Positions 31,584 through 42,663 of a DNA stretch of 64,000 nt are shown here, in pieces (position 1 is the stretch's first letter; every line of letters starts with the position of its first letter). A program made the position numbers and the translations under genes. The notes under the pieces were generated by a model. The model had not been told where the DNA came from, did no database searches, and saw only the letters and a list, made by a program, of their open reading frames with translations. Source of the DNA: Saprolegnia diclina VS20. Its lineage: Eukaryota > Oomycota > Saprolegniomycetes > Saprolegniales > Saprolegniaceae. The DNA is taken from positions 142,923 to 206,922 of the forward strand of contig NW_008246138.1 of assembly GCF_000281045.1 (NCBI RefSeq), in the 5' to 3' direction.

Positions 31584-34500
31584 TCACTCGAGCACGTGGC
31601 TGCGCACGGCGACGGCGACGGCCTCGGTGGCCCCATCGGCCGGAATTTCAACCACCGGCAGCGTCTCGTTGCGGCGACAGTAGTGCAGCAGCGGGGCAAA
31701 CTCGAGTGCAAACTCATCCGCGCGCGCGTGCACGAGGCGCATGTCGCCCCCGCAGCGCTCAAGCAGCGCGTTGGCCGAACACGTGAGATGCAAGAGCTAC
31801 AGGCACAGCTCTGTCGTCAATTTGTCATTGTCAAAAAAGTGTACCTTGCGCAAGGGGCCCACCGCGGTTGAAACGATCGCAAGCTGCTCCTGAACGTACG
31901 GCTTGGTGACGCCAACGACCCGCGGGTACCCCGTCACGACAACGACGTGCGCGATGCGTTGGCGCAGGGCCTCGCGCAGCAGCTGCGCTACGAGGGCCGA
32001 GTCTTGAACAGCCGCGGGCGTCGAGAAGGCGCGCGCGTGCACTTCGAGGAGATGCGGCACGTGCAAATGCACTGCGTGATGCGACGTGGCGACCGCGAGC
32101 GATAGAGGGGCGACCACATCGTGGCCGATCGCGAGCACGACGCGCGGCCGGATCGCGTCGCTAATGGGCGCGTACACGCGGGGCAAGTGTACAAATGTCA
32201 AGGGTCGCAGCCGTGGTCCGGCAAAGTGGCGCAGGAGCTTGTCAAACTCGGGCTCGGGCGCGTTCTTCTTGCGCGCGCGCTCGTCTTCGTCGGACGAGTA
32301 GTAGTCCTCGTCCGTCGGCTCGTGTGGCACCACGCGTACCTTGCGGTGCAGCACAAAGACGTTCTCAATCGGGCAGCCAACCGCTTCGAATTGCTCGGCC
32401 TAACCGCGACTCGAGTTAGTAGGAGACAAGAATATGTCAGTCGCAACACCTCGGCGAGCGACCGCGGAAACCCGACGAGCAGGACTTGCTTGCCCACGCG
32501 TCGCCGCAGGAGAAAGCAAAGAAGCGAAACGACGTCGCCCGAGGCGTACGCGCGCATCGACGCCGTAATGTCGTTCATATGCAGCACGAGGTGACGCGGC
32601 AGGCGCGCTTGGAGCGCTGCAGTCTCCACGTCGCTCAGGTCAAAGTCGCCAAGCACAATCGAGACGGACCATTGGCACAAGGTTGACAAGACGATAGCGT
32701 CGTTGGGTCCCTCGACGGTGACGATAGCCGCACCGGCTGCCAACGGCGCCATGGCCTCGGGCACCAAGGTCTCGGACGCTGCCTGGAGCACAAAGGCGGG
32801 TGTGGATGCGAGCACGCCAAGCATCGACGCCGCCTACAGCATCGATTTGGATATGTGTCCGTACCACAACGTCTCACCTGCGCGCTGGTTTGGGGAAACG
32901 CTTCCAGAAGCACTTGGCGATTTTGTTTTTGAGCCAAGTACCGCTGCAAGACTGCAAGCACCAAGGCGTCGGGGACAGGCTCGTTGTGTGCGACATGGGC
33001 TTCGATGGCCTCTCCGTCCAGCGACCGCTTGAGCACCTCGGCACGCAAGACATCTTTGACGTTCAAGACCGTGTAGCCGCGAGTTCTGGCTGCGTCCTTC
33101 GCCCACGGCAGGTCCATCGAGAGCACGCCCACTGCGGGTGCCAAGAGCGGCGCCAGTACAGTGCAGAGATGTTCCAAGGACGTCGGACCCGGCAGCCACT
33201 GGTGGTACAGCCGACCGAGTCCGAGGCACTGCTTCTCAAAGGCACTTGATGCGCGCATCGGACTGTCGAGCGGCTCCGTGTCCAAAACGAGCACGAGGGG
33301 GTGCGGCGTCGCGCCAACGTGACACTGGAGCGCGCTTAGAAAGGTTTCGTTGCGCGTGAAGACGGGGAGGTGCAACAGCAGGCACCGAGGGCCTGTCACA
33401 CTCGCGTCAAACAGCGAGAGCAGCAGCTGCTGCGGAATCTGCTCCCCCGTTTCGACAAACGGTCCGAGCACTGGCTGGGATCGCCGTGCTTCGCGCTTGA
33501 GTTGGGTGCGCACGAGGTCGTCCCAGTCGAGTACCGTCCAGCCATGGAAGGCGCCAATCGCATGCCACTGTGCTATCGGCAGCGCCGCACGGGGACCCTC
33601 GTGGACGAAGACGAGTGTCGGTGCAAAGGCGTCGTGTAGGTCCAAAAGATATGCGGGGTTGGGCGCATCGTGCGCCGTTGCCATGTGCAGCTGGCCAAAC
33701 TAACAAAGAAGCGTCGGCGTCAGCCTCGTGCATGTCAAGTTTCGTACCCGCTCAAAGAGGTCGAAAAAGTCATGTTCGTCGGGGCTTGGCGTGAACGCGC
33801 CGTCGTCGCTCACGTACATGACCCAGGCAAACTCGGCGACGACCTACGTGCGTTAATTGCGGCTTGAAGAGGGCAGAGGGACCTTTTGAAAGGCGAGGTA
33901 AAAGCCGAGGTCGGCCGGACAGTTGTCTAAAAGCACGCGCTTGGACGTGCATCGCTTGAAGGCCTTGACGAGCACTGCGATGAGGTCCAAGCCCGGCGGC
34001 GCCTACGACGTCGCGTCAGCTTGTTCGTTGACAGCAATGGTCTACCTTGTCCAGCACAAGGTTCAAGTCCATGTAAAGGTACTTGTATTGCGCTGCAATG
34101 GCAGTCGCCATGGCCGAGCGCTGCGGCGACGGACCATAAAAGGCCACGAGATGCAGACTGCTCAAGGATGGTACGTGAAGTTCCTTGGGCTGGGCGACTG
34201 TCGACGACGACGGCGCGTCATACGACGGTTCGTTGTTGCCCTCGCTCTCGTCGCGATGAAGTGCTTGGCGAATGAGGTACTTGCCGAGCCACTCAGCGGC
34301 GTCGAGCGGCGGCAGCTGCGGCTGCACTTGGCAAAGCAGCGTCAGTCCCTTTGCGAGCGCATCGTGCAAAGTGGTGGTTTCGGCTTGGAATGCGCCGAGC
34401 TTCTGCGCGAGGACGCTGCTCTTGAGCGGCGCCAGCGACAGAATCGAGGCCTTGAAGACGAGGCGGAGCTCTCGCAAGGCGCTCGGGACCGAGTCGCTGC

Positions 34501-36099
34501 CGTGCGTTGCGTTTCGCGTGCCATCGATGCCAAAGCGCGCGCGGAGACTCTGCGGACTCGACGCTCGCGCAGTCGCCGAGTTGGTCGGGCCCATGCACTT
34601 GCGCCACATCGTGATCGCCTTGACCCGCGACAGCATCTAGACCCAGCTCACGTCACCTGGTTCATAGACTGACATTACCATCGCCACGATCGGGCCGCTC
34701 GACATGTACGCGATGAGCGTCGGAAAGAAGGGTTTACCCTAATCCTCGATGAGATCTTAGTGCCAATAGATGTATACCTCGTGCTCGGCGTAGAACGCCA
34801 TGGCGTCCTCGCGGCTCCAGTGCTGCGTTGCCTGAGCTTGGATTTCGAAACCGAGTTCGCGAATCCGCGACTGGATGGCGGCGATGGTCTCGAATGACGC
34901 GCCGGGCTTGATCATGGCGTACGTCGTCTCTGGCTAAGACCCAATGAGTCTCGAGAGCAGAGTACATGCACGTACGAGAAGGGCAGCGAAGCCGGGGAAC
35001 CACTTGGTGAGCGCGCTCGGAGATAGGACGTCGAGGACGTTGTGCACGACGGACGAGCCCATGCGCGCTCTGAGGCTCTGAGGAAAGAACTGCTTCGCCT
35101 CCGTGGGGTCGAGGGGCCCGAGGAGAAGCGCCAGCTAGATTCATACACTGGATTCTGGCAACGAATCCCGCCAAGTACTCTACCTTGGTTGTCGCCTCGA
35201 GACCTTCCACGATCAGAATGCGACTCCGGCCTTCTTTGGCGACGCTGCCGAGCTCGCTCATGTAGGCTCCGTCGTCGGGATACGCTGCAATGAGCGCAAC
35301 GTCATCGTCGTCCAGCACCGTCTACGCGCTCCATTGGTCGTGTACTAGGGTGTGCACCGTACGTCGATTTGGTCGAGAACATACAAGGCGTGCAACTAAC
35401 GAGGAAAAGGCTATCATATCAGAGAGCGCAGCGAAACCAACCTCCAACAAGGCGCTGATCGCATCGAGAAAGCCCGTCGCCGACGGCTTGAGCAATACGA
35501 GCGCCCGATCCATGCGCGGTCGCGCCGGCGGAAACAAAACATCCTTGTCCCGCACCGCGCAGGCCGCCGTGGCGCTGCCGTAGAACGCATTGCGCAGCAA
35601 GGACGACCCGTGGAGCGCTCGCAGCGGCGGCTTGGCTGCCGCCACCTTTTTGGCCGCGACGGGGTCGGCAGGGCCCATGACGGTGTTCCAGTACTCTATC
35701 ACGACGATGCAGAGATCGAAAAAGGGCGAGCAGCCGTCGTACCGACAGCTTGCTCGCGAGCGAGGAGGAGCGCCATACACGGCCCGCTGGTCATGAACGC
35801 AAGGGTATCTTCAAACGTTGGCTCTTCCCAGCGGTCACTGTCCAGCGCACCATGACAACAAGGCGACAACGTGGCACCGCGTACCGCATCATCTCGCGGA
35901 CCTGCGCGCGCGTTAGCACGACGAGCCGCTTCGCCTCGACGACGAAGCCTTCATCCTTGATCCGCTTCAGGACGTCGTCCACGACCTTGCCGCTGCCGGG
36001 CGGTACCTCCACGAGGCCGTCGGGGCCGACGACGACCTTGAAGCCGGTCGCAATGTCGGGCTTGAGCAGGCCAATCGTCCACGACACCGTTGAGGCCAT
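31584..36099 (-). CDS. Fusion of three NDK domains, DPY-30-like segment and degenerate adenylate-kinase-like repeats
   Basis: Fifteen phase-consistent exons (36099-35885, 35837-35743, 35695-35442, 35395-35363, 35321-35184, 35134-34976, 34933-34778, 34738-34679, 34636-34046, 34002-33883, 33843-33748,33699-32878, 32833-32450, 32399-31845, 31796-31584) encode 1,296 residues. NDK1 starts TIGLLKPD, and its catalytic segment reads NAFYGSAT (His lost). NDK2 starts RALVLLKPSA and has SSVVHNVL. NDK3 starts TYAMIKPGA and keeps the active-site NATHGSDS. HDALAKGLTLLCQVQPQLPP resembles the DPY-30 motif, as in flagellar NME5. The rest holds four or five adenylate-kinase-like units recognisable by LLEAFPQTSAQ, LLVGFPRSLAEAEQF and VVTGYPRVVGVT, but with broken P-loops (VEGPNDA, AIGHDVVAP). 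A structural or regulatory role in the flagellum is inferred. Confidence 0.85.
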
Positions 36100-36198
36100 C
36101 TCGACCTTTCGCAAGATCCCAACTTCAACGCTTCCCACTTTAGCTCCAAACTCAATCTCAAAACGGTTTTTTAGCGCTCCAATTCAAAAACGCGCAGC

Positions 36199-37295
36199 TC
36201 AGGCGCACGCGAGGCTTTCGTTGGGCACGTCCGTGACAAACATGTGCCCCGGCGCATGCGTGATCGCAAAAGCCTACGCACATTCCAAGTAGTTGCAACT
36301 GGAGGCAGGACGGGGTACCGGTCGGCTCGCGAGCAGAACCGCTTGGGGCGTGACGCCGCAGGCCCAAAACACTGGGACCTACGTGCTACTGAGTATCGAG
36401 AACAACAACTCTGAGAGCGTACTTCGCCATCTCGGATCGTCACTGCGTCGCCATAGTCGGGCTTGTTGACGTCCGCGATGCCAATATCCGCGGGCGACCC
36501 CATGTGCACGGGGCTGCCTCGATATTCGTTACCAATGGCAAGGAAGAGACAATGCGCACCTGCCGTGGACGTTGGGGTATCGACCAGTGATCATCGCCGC
36601 TTTGATGGCGTCGGCGGGCTTGTATGGGCGCATGCTCACGACGAGGTTACCTGTCGCATGACGCTGTAGAGATCCGATGGCGCAGGATGCTAGGCGCACC
36701 AGAGAAGACGCCAGCGGGATCGCAAGGGATGTTGGTGCGGTACATGGGCACGTTGCACTTCTTCTCCAAGTGGCGCACGCGAAGCCCCGCGTTTTCCAGC
36801 GCGCCTTCGAAGCTGAAGGAGCATCCGAGCAAGAACGTGACAAAGTCCTAGCGCAACGTATCAGCTTCAGCCATCGTTCACTATGGCATTACGTCTTTCC
36901 AGTAGTCGCGAATGTCGGTGACTTCGGCCGTGAGCTGACCGTGCTCGTAAATGCGGTACTTGGGCAGGTCGGTGCGGATGTCCGAGCCAGGCGCCGTGCG
37001 CTTCATCTCGGCGCAGCCCACATCGCTAACCTCCTATGCCATGCGATTGGCTCTGGTTGAGAGAAACGAGCATGTTACGAGGAGCGGGCACGGCTTGGGA
37101 TTGCGCTGGCAGAACAAGAGAAAGTCGTACGCGTGCTCCTTGGGCAGGATGACGAGGTTCGCCTGCGACGCCGCCATGGGCCACACCAGCGACGGAGTCA
37201 ATGCGTACCTGCGCGTACCCCGGGGCATACCCGGCCGAGTTGGTCGTCAAGTTGCCGCGGCGGCACTCGGCGCGGACCTCGGACGGCGTCAGCAT
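36199..37295 (-). CDS. DGLUCY: D-glutamate cyclase / DUF1445 family protein
   Basis: Members of this family (bacterial YcsI-like, mammalian DGLUCY) convert D-glutamate to 5-oxo-D-proline, and some are annotated only as putative hydro-lyases. Eight exons (37295-37209, 37162-37079, 37033-36893, 36847-36700, 36650-36560, 36513-36423, 36378-36319, 36273-36199) give 258 residues, the usual bacterial length. Family blocks are [96 protein letters not shown] and [13 protein letters not shown]. Unlike mammalian DGLUCY it is stand-alone, without extra domains. It lies in tandem with the NDK-AK gene, 99 bp upstream. Confidence 0.9.
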
Positions 37296-37693
37296 CGCAC
37301 CAGATTCGTTGCTGGTTGCACTTTGGAAAAGAGCACCCAGTATGCCTCCATCAAGTAGGTGCGCTTTTCCTGCAAATCACTTTCCCATTTCTAAACAGGA
37401 ACGATGACGCTATTTGCGTCTCGAACCTTGGCACATTATATAGTGTGAAAAGGGAAATGGCCCTCGCAGGCAATCCTGCTGGTCCTGGTGCTAGATGGGC
37501 GCGTGTGCGGCTTCCAAACATCATTTGCAATGCGTCTATGTATATTCCATCGCATTGTCTTGCTTTCATGCAAGCCCAACGTTTGCTGCCCACAACACAT
37601 CCCCGCATGCTGCCCTAAATAGTGTGCGACCAGGAGGATACTTCTTTCTGTTGATGCAGCAGTCGAGATTGCACTTGAGATATTGCGGTTCGG
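37296..37693. promoter_or_regulatory. Divergent DGLUCY/carrier promoter region
   Basis: A 398-bp spacer between start codons. No TCCGGA site or other gene is visible. Confidence 0.4.
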
Positions 37694-38673
37694 ATGAGCT
37701 TGAGCAAGCCGATGAAGACGCTGGCGACGGCAACGTCGGCGGCCGTCGGGGGCTGCGCGGCCTCGGTGATCTTGTACCCTCTGGATACGCTCAAGACGCG
37801 CATGCAGTCGCAGGCCAAGGGCGACGAGAAGACGCCGCTGGACCTCTCGCTCTACAAGGGCGTCGGCTACAAGGCGGCGCAGTCGACGCTCTCCAAGTTC
37901 CTCTACTTTTACGCGTACACGAGCATGGCCAACGCTCTGACGTCCAAGGACGCCAAGAGCCTCTCGACGGCCATGAACCTCGTCGTTGGGTACCTCGCCG
38001 AGCTCTTCCACCTCCCGCTCTCCCTCCCGCTCGAGGTCATCATCACGCGCATGCAGACGACGAAAGGCGACACCAAGCAGAGCTTTTTGCAGCTACTGCA
38101 GACCATGTGGGACGAGAACAATGGTCAGCTCGCGGGCTTCTACAAGGGCTTCTCAGCCTACTTTGTGCTCTGCCTCCAGCCCGCGATCCAATTCACGGCC
38201 TTTGAGCAGGTCAAGAAGCTCTACTTGAAGAGCAAGGCGTCGTCGTCCTTGTCGGCAATCGAGGTGCGTTGTGTGCTCAGCGAAACATTGCATCACTATC
38301 TCTGGCATTGCATAGGCGTTTATGCTCGGCGCTGCTGCCCGCTCGCTGGCGACCCTTGTTGTCTTTCCGTACATTCGCGCCAAGGTCATCATGCAGGCCA
38401 AAGCCAATGCTGCTGCAGGCGATTCGACGCCGCCCGAGACGATCCCGTCCATCTTGCAGCGCCTTGTCCGCGACGAAGGTATCGGGTCGCTCTACCGCGG
38501 CCTCTATCCCGAGCTCACCAAGGTACAATTACAAAGAAGCCCAAACGACGCTTGTTGCTGACACTGGGTTGTAGGGCGCCCTCTCGGCGGCCTTTATGCT
38601 CATGGTCAAAGAGAAGATCGAGGCCTACGTGACGCTCTCGATCATGCTCACGCAAATATACATGTCGAGTTAG
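37694..38673 (+). CDS. Mitochondrial carrier family protein, peroxisomal adenine-nucleotide carrier type (PMP34-like)
   Basis: A six-helix solute carrier of 291 residues (exons 37694-38263, 38316-38522, 38575-38673). The three carrier repeats are seen as LYPLDTLKTRMQS, LPLEVIITRMQTT and FPYIRAKVIMQA, each ending a helix. GFYKGFSAYFVLCLQPAIQF and EGIGSLYRGLYPELTK match the peroxisomal ATP/CoA/NAD carrier branch (SLC25A17, PXN/ANT1). The substrate is inferred from branch resemblance. The stop codon TAG at 38671-38673 overlaps the stop codon of the opposite-strand neighbour. Confidence 0.88.
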
Positions 38674-40197
38674 AGCGCCTTGAGCTGGCGCACGATCGCT
38701 TCGGTGCGCGCGGCGTCGCCTTGCTTGGTGTAGAGTTTTGCCTAAAAAATGATCATCCGAATGGTGGTTTGGAAGAGCTGTGGTACGAGCGACTTGAGCG
38801 TCGTTTTCGCCGCCGGGTCGAGGGCGTGCGCCGTCTGAAGCCATAGCTCGGCCTTGGCGTAGTCGTGGGACCGGATAAAGGCCTCGCCGAGCAGCGCCAT
38901 CATTGGTGCCTTCAGCGCAGCGAGCGAGACGCGCAAGTACAAGGCTTCTTCGAGCCTACCGCATGCGATCAGACTCTTGCAATGCTAGTCGTTTATGATA
39001 CCACGGAATGGCGCTGCTAGGTTCGTTCTTGGTGAACAGCGCCCGAGCGTGGTCGAGGTAGATCTCAAAGACTGCAGCCACAGTCGCACAGTCGTCGGGC
39101 GCACGCGCCAAAGCGTAGCCGGCCAAACGCTGCAAGTCCTAGTCCACGCATCATAAATCTGCGGATATGGCTGTGGCATGGGTCGCACGGGGTGCGGGTA
39201 CGTGACGTGGTAGCTCCACTGCTGCGCCAAGTCGAGAAAGTGGGTCGCGGGCGTCGACGCGGCAGTAAAGAGCGCGTCGGCAGCAGCAATCGCAGCTTCG
39301 AGTGGCGCAGTTGGTGGCGAGAGCGGGAACTTGCGTTCGGACGGCGGCAGCACGTGGATATCCTTCTCGAGAATGGGCTGCTTCTTCCAAAGGAGCTTCT
39401 TGACGCCAGTGATCTTGAGCGTGCCGTCGTAGAGCTGAGAGAACTCGGTGCCCATCGACACATCGTGCATCTTGTCGATCGCATTGTCGGCGATTCCAAA
39501 GAGGTCGTAGAACTCGCGCTTGACGAAGACGCCGTTGAACGTCGTCGTGCTCACGAGCTCGTAACCAAGTTGAAGGACTCAAAAGCATGCATGTTCTATG
39601 GAACACAAATAAAGTACATTTGGTCTTGCCGAGCTCGATGAGCGCCGCGAGAGACGAACTTTGGTAGATGGACATGTCCTTGTCTTGGATAAAGGCAACG
39701 TTGTTCAGGATCGTCGGGTTGAACTCGATCACGGCGACCTTGGGCGCGTATGTGCGCAGGCTCTCCCAGATGTGGTAGTCCGCGCCGTCAATGGCGATCG
39801 ACACCAGATTCACGTCGAGTGGCACTTCGTGCCGGGCCAGAATGGCCTCGAGCGAGTCGTGTCCGTCGAATGTGCCAAACTGGTTGACGCACGCAACGCC
39901 CGGAAACGGCGCGTACATGGTCTGCATTTCCAGAAAGGTCGGCTTCGATGAGCGCGCCGTGCCAGCCCTCTTCGTGCAAAAGCTTCCACGTGTTGGAAAG
40001 GTGCTTGCGTCCCACGCGCCAAACTCGACACACCATCGCCCGGCGCCCGACGACCGACCTTCGTGCTCGTCGAGGCGCGAAAAGACGCGCTCGAGTGCGC
40101 CGTCTTCGCCGCCCTGGGACGTGACGTTGGACGAATTCTTGATCAAATAATCATTCTCGGCGCGCTTGGCCGGTGGCGTCCGGCGACAAACCGGCAT
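38670..40197 (-). CDS. FkbM-like methyltransferase-fold protein with TPR-like C-terminus (local frame disturbance)
   Basis: Exons 40197-39618, 39577 to about 39189, 39138-39005, 38955-38787 and 38741-38670 give about 447 residues. The N-terminal part resembles SAM-methyltransferase-type domains (RWCVEFGAWD, LDVNLVSIAIDGADYHIW, APKVAVIEFNPTI, GYELVSTTTFNGVFVKREF). The C-terminal 150 residues are helical and TPR-like (LGEAFIRSHDYAKAELWL, LAKLYTKQGDAARTEAI). Between about 40012 and 39951 the conserved peptide (KHLSNTWKLLHEEGWHGALI) lies in another frame. A one-base loss followed by a one-base gain would explain this. The donor of the second exon is ambiguous. The enzyme's substrate is unknown. 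The stop codon overlaps that of the carrier gene. Confidence 0.7.
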
Positions 40198-41159
40198 GGC
40201 GCTCTGAAATGGCGACGCCCATCAGGTTAAATGCGTTAAACATATTGGACGCCCGACGTTTCGCCTGGCATGACAGGACGCCATTGCTTCGCGAAACGGT
40301 CAAGTCAGATTGTGTCGACTTGCGCCCGTTGAGACCTTTCAAGCACTCACAGTATTGTCCTACACGGTACGTTGGTGCTCGTCACGCAACATCAGCATTG
40401 GGTTTAACTCCAGAACGCGTTGCGGTATATTGTTTGTCCCCTGAAGGGAGTTTTACGCGTTGCTGCGACTACTTTTCAGCTGTGCAAAACGAACACTTCC
40501 GTAGCACTAGATGTGTGTCCGAGCACGACTTGTACACGCGAGCGCACAGACGATATATGAAATGTCCCCGTCCACCACCCCAAATCACAAGTTTATGTTT
40601 AAACACGTTAAACATCGGATGTGGCCGTTGGATCCTGAAAGGGCGCTCCGGAAAAGTCCCGGCAACTTGCAAGCCAATCAATTGCATGAACGTTCGCGTG
40701 CGTCCCAAGATCGATACAAAATGCCAGTCTTGCAATAGCATACAAACTTCAAGTGTGGTCGCGCGACTGACGCAGTGCTGACTTTCACGTCTTTGTGTAT
40801 CGTGGTTGAAGGGCTGGGTATCGTACATCGTACATTGTATGTCGCTTATTTTATATAATCGTATGTATGGGCTTCGAATGTACGCTTGTACGCTTATCGT
40901 ACGGGACGTACACTGTGGGATTTGCGAGAGGCCAATCGCCTCAAGTCCCCGCCGCACCGCACGTTTGGATTGGCCAAAATCCAAGGCATGAGCGCTGTGA
41001 TTGGATACCGCCTGGCGCCCTCCCAAGATACATTGATCAAGTCGAAAGGTCAGATCGGACGTTGACACTGAAACTGTATGTTATACTTTGTTCAAGTAAA
41101 AAAGAGAACTGTCGAAACGATGCGAAGTCGCTCAAATTCGCGATTGCCAGCCAAACGCC
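40198..41159. other. 962-bp divergent intergenic region with GTAC-rich cluster
   Basis: It lies between the methyltransferase-like gene and the RWP-RK/Myb gene. From 40820 to 40915 it holds about six CGTAC/GTACG/TGTAC motifs and a TATA-like ttatataat (40850-40858). CCAAT-type sites occur at 40930 and 41003. No convincing coding sequence was found. Confidence 0.45.
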
Positions 41160-42518
41160 ATGACCGGCTCCGTGACCGAGCTGCCGATGAAGACGGAGGC
41201 GAAGGAAGGGGCGCATGCAGGGACGCTGCAGTTCCAGGTGCGCCAGGGCCGCGAGCGCACCAACTCGGAAGAGACGGCCATGATTCTGACCGCGATGGCG
41301 GCCAACAAGGACGACCCATCGCCGAGCCAGGAGGATGAGAAGGTCAAAGCCGACGACGACGACGAGGGGTGGAGCTCCGATGGGTCAGACAAGTGTCGTC
41401 GTGGCGGGTCGAGTGCTGCCAACCGCATGAAGTACCAGGCAACCAAGCTCATCTCGATCGATGAGCTGCGCGACCACTTTGACCAGCCCATCGTCGAGGT
41501 CGCCCGTCACTTTGGCATCTGTATCACGCTCATGAAGAAGGTATGCCGGCGCAATGGCATCAAGCGGTGGCCACATCGCCAGATCCGGTCGCTCACCAAG
41601 AGTATCAGCTCTATGGAAGCCGCCATGATGACGGCCAATGTCTCGGAGCGTGAAAAGTACGAAGAGCAGATCCGGTCGCTTGTGCTCAAGCGCGACGCGG
41701 TGATTGCCGACCCGAACAAGGAAGTGTCCGTCTCCGTCGCAAAGGCCTCTGCGAAGGACGAGAAGCGCTCGCCACGCACCGATGGCAAGCTTCAAGACGA
41801 CGAGGACGATCTGCAAGACGACGAGAACGGCGACGACGACGACGACAACATGGGCGGCAGCCCCGCCGTGTCCCCCAAGGCGCAGCCGCAGGCGGCCAAA
41901 GACGACAGCGCGTCTCGCACGTTCATTTTGCCTGCGTCCCACCCGCGCCCGCCTCCGCCGCAGTACGAAGTCAAAGGTGGTCGATGGACGGCGCAGGAGC
42001 ACGCGTCCTTTCTGGAAGGCATCAAGCTCTACGGCAAGAATTGGCGTCGCGTCGCACAGGTTGTGGGCACGCGCAACGCTGTCCAGACGCGCACGCATGC
42101 GCAAAAGTACCTTCTCAAGACGAGCGCCCACCTCGAGATCCACCTCGCGCTTCTGAACAAGGCCGCCGTTGACGAGGCGCCGTCGGCGTTCGACAAGCTC
42201 CAGGCCCTCGCCGCCAGCGCCCACGACGAGGTCGTCGGCAGTGGTCTCGACCATCTCTCGGCTGTCGTCTCCGAGGCCGCCAAGAGCCCACGGGACAACC
42301 TCAACTTTGGGACGCCGCTTGTGCTCTCTGCGTCTCCGCGTCGGCTTCCGGGGAACCCAAGTACGTCGGCCGCGTCGACGCTGCGGAAGCTTGTGCTTGC
42401 ACGCAAGCCCGATGACGCGTCGTCGCCGTTGCAGCCGCTTGCCAAGAAGCTCAAGTCTTTGGCGGACGATGCTGTGCCAGGCAACGAGAACGCGATGCCA
42501 AACGCCAACGCGGGCTAG
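41160..42518 (+). CDS. Transcription factor with RWP-RK and SHAQKY-type Myb domains
   Basis: A single-exon protein of 452 residues. After an acidic N-terminus (EDEKVKADDDDEGW), residues about 95-145 form an RWP-RK domain: ISIDELRDHFDQPIVEVARH, FGICITLMKKVCRRNGIKRW. This includes the RWPHR core and is a DNA-binding fold known from plant NIN-like regulators. A highly acidic linker (DDEDDLQDDENGDDDDD) precedes a one-repeat Myb domain at about 275-325 (GGRWTAQEHASFLEGIKLYG, NWRRVAQVVGTRNAVQTRTH) ending THAQKYLLK, the SHAQKY(F/L) variant. The C-terminus is Ser/Ala-rich. Both domains in one chain is an uncommon arrangement. It is convergent with the COX5B-like gene. Confidence 0.92.
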   Translation: MTGSVTELPMKTEAKEGAHAGTLQFQVRQGRERTNSEETAMILTAMAANKDDPSPSQEDEKVKADDDDEGWSSDGSDKCRRGGSSAANRMKYQATKLISIDELRDHFDQPIVEVARHFGICITLMKKVCRRNGIKRWPHRQIRSLTKSISSMEAAMMTANVSEREKYEEQIRSLVLKRDAVIADPNKEVSVSVAKASAKDEKRSPRTDGKLQDDEDDLQDDENGDDDDDNMGGSPAVSPKAQPQAAKDDSASRTFILPASHPRPPPPQYEVKGGRWTAQEHASFLEGIKLYGKNWRRVAQVVGTRNAVQTRTHAQKYLLKTSAHLEIHLALLNKAAVDEAPSAFDKLQALAASAHDEVVGSGLDHLSAVVSEAAKSPRDNLNFGTPLVLSASPRRLPGNPSTSAASTLRKLVLARKPDDASSPLQPLAKKLKSLADDAVPGNENAMPNANAG

Positions 42519-42663
42519 CGTGCGCGAGTATGGATTTTTGTATTTATTGCTGTCCATAGTCGATTCTGTACGTCCATGGTTGTTGTTTTTGTATGCTTCC
42601 ATCGCACAAGAAGATCATATTTCACTTGTATAAAGATGAGGATGAGAACCGGAGTGCTGCAAT

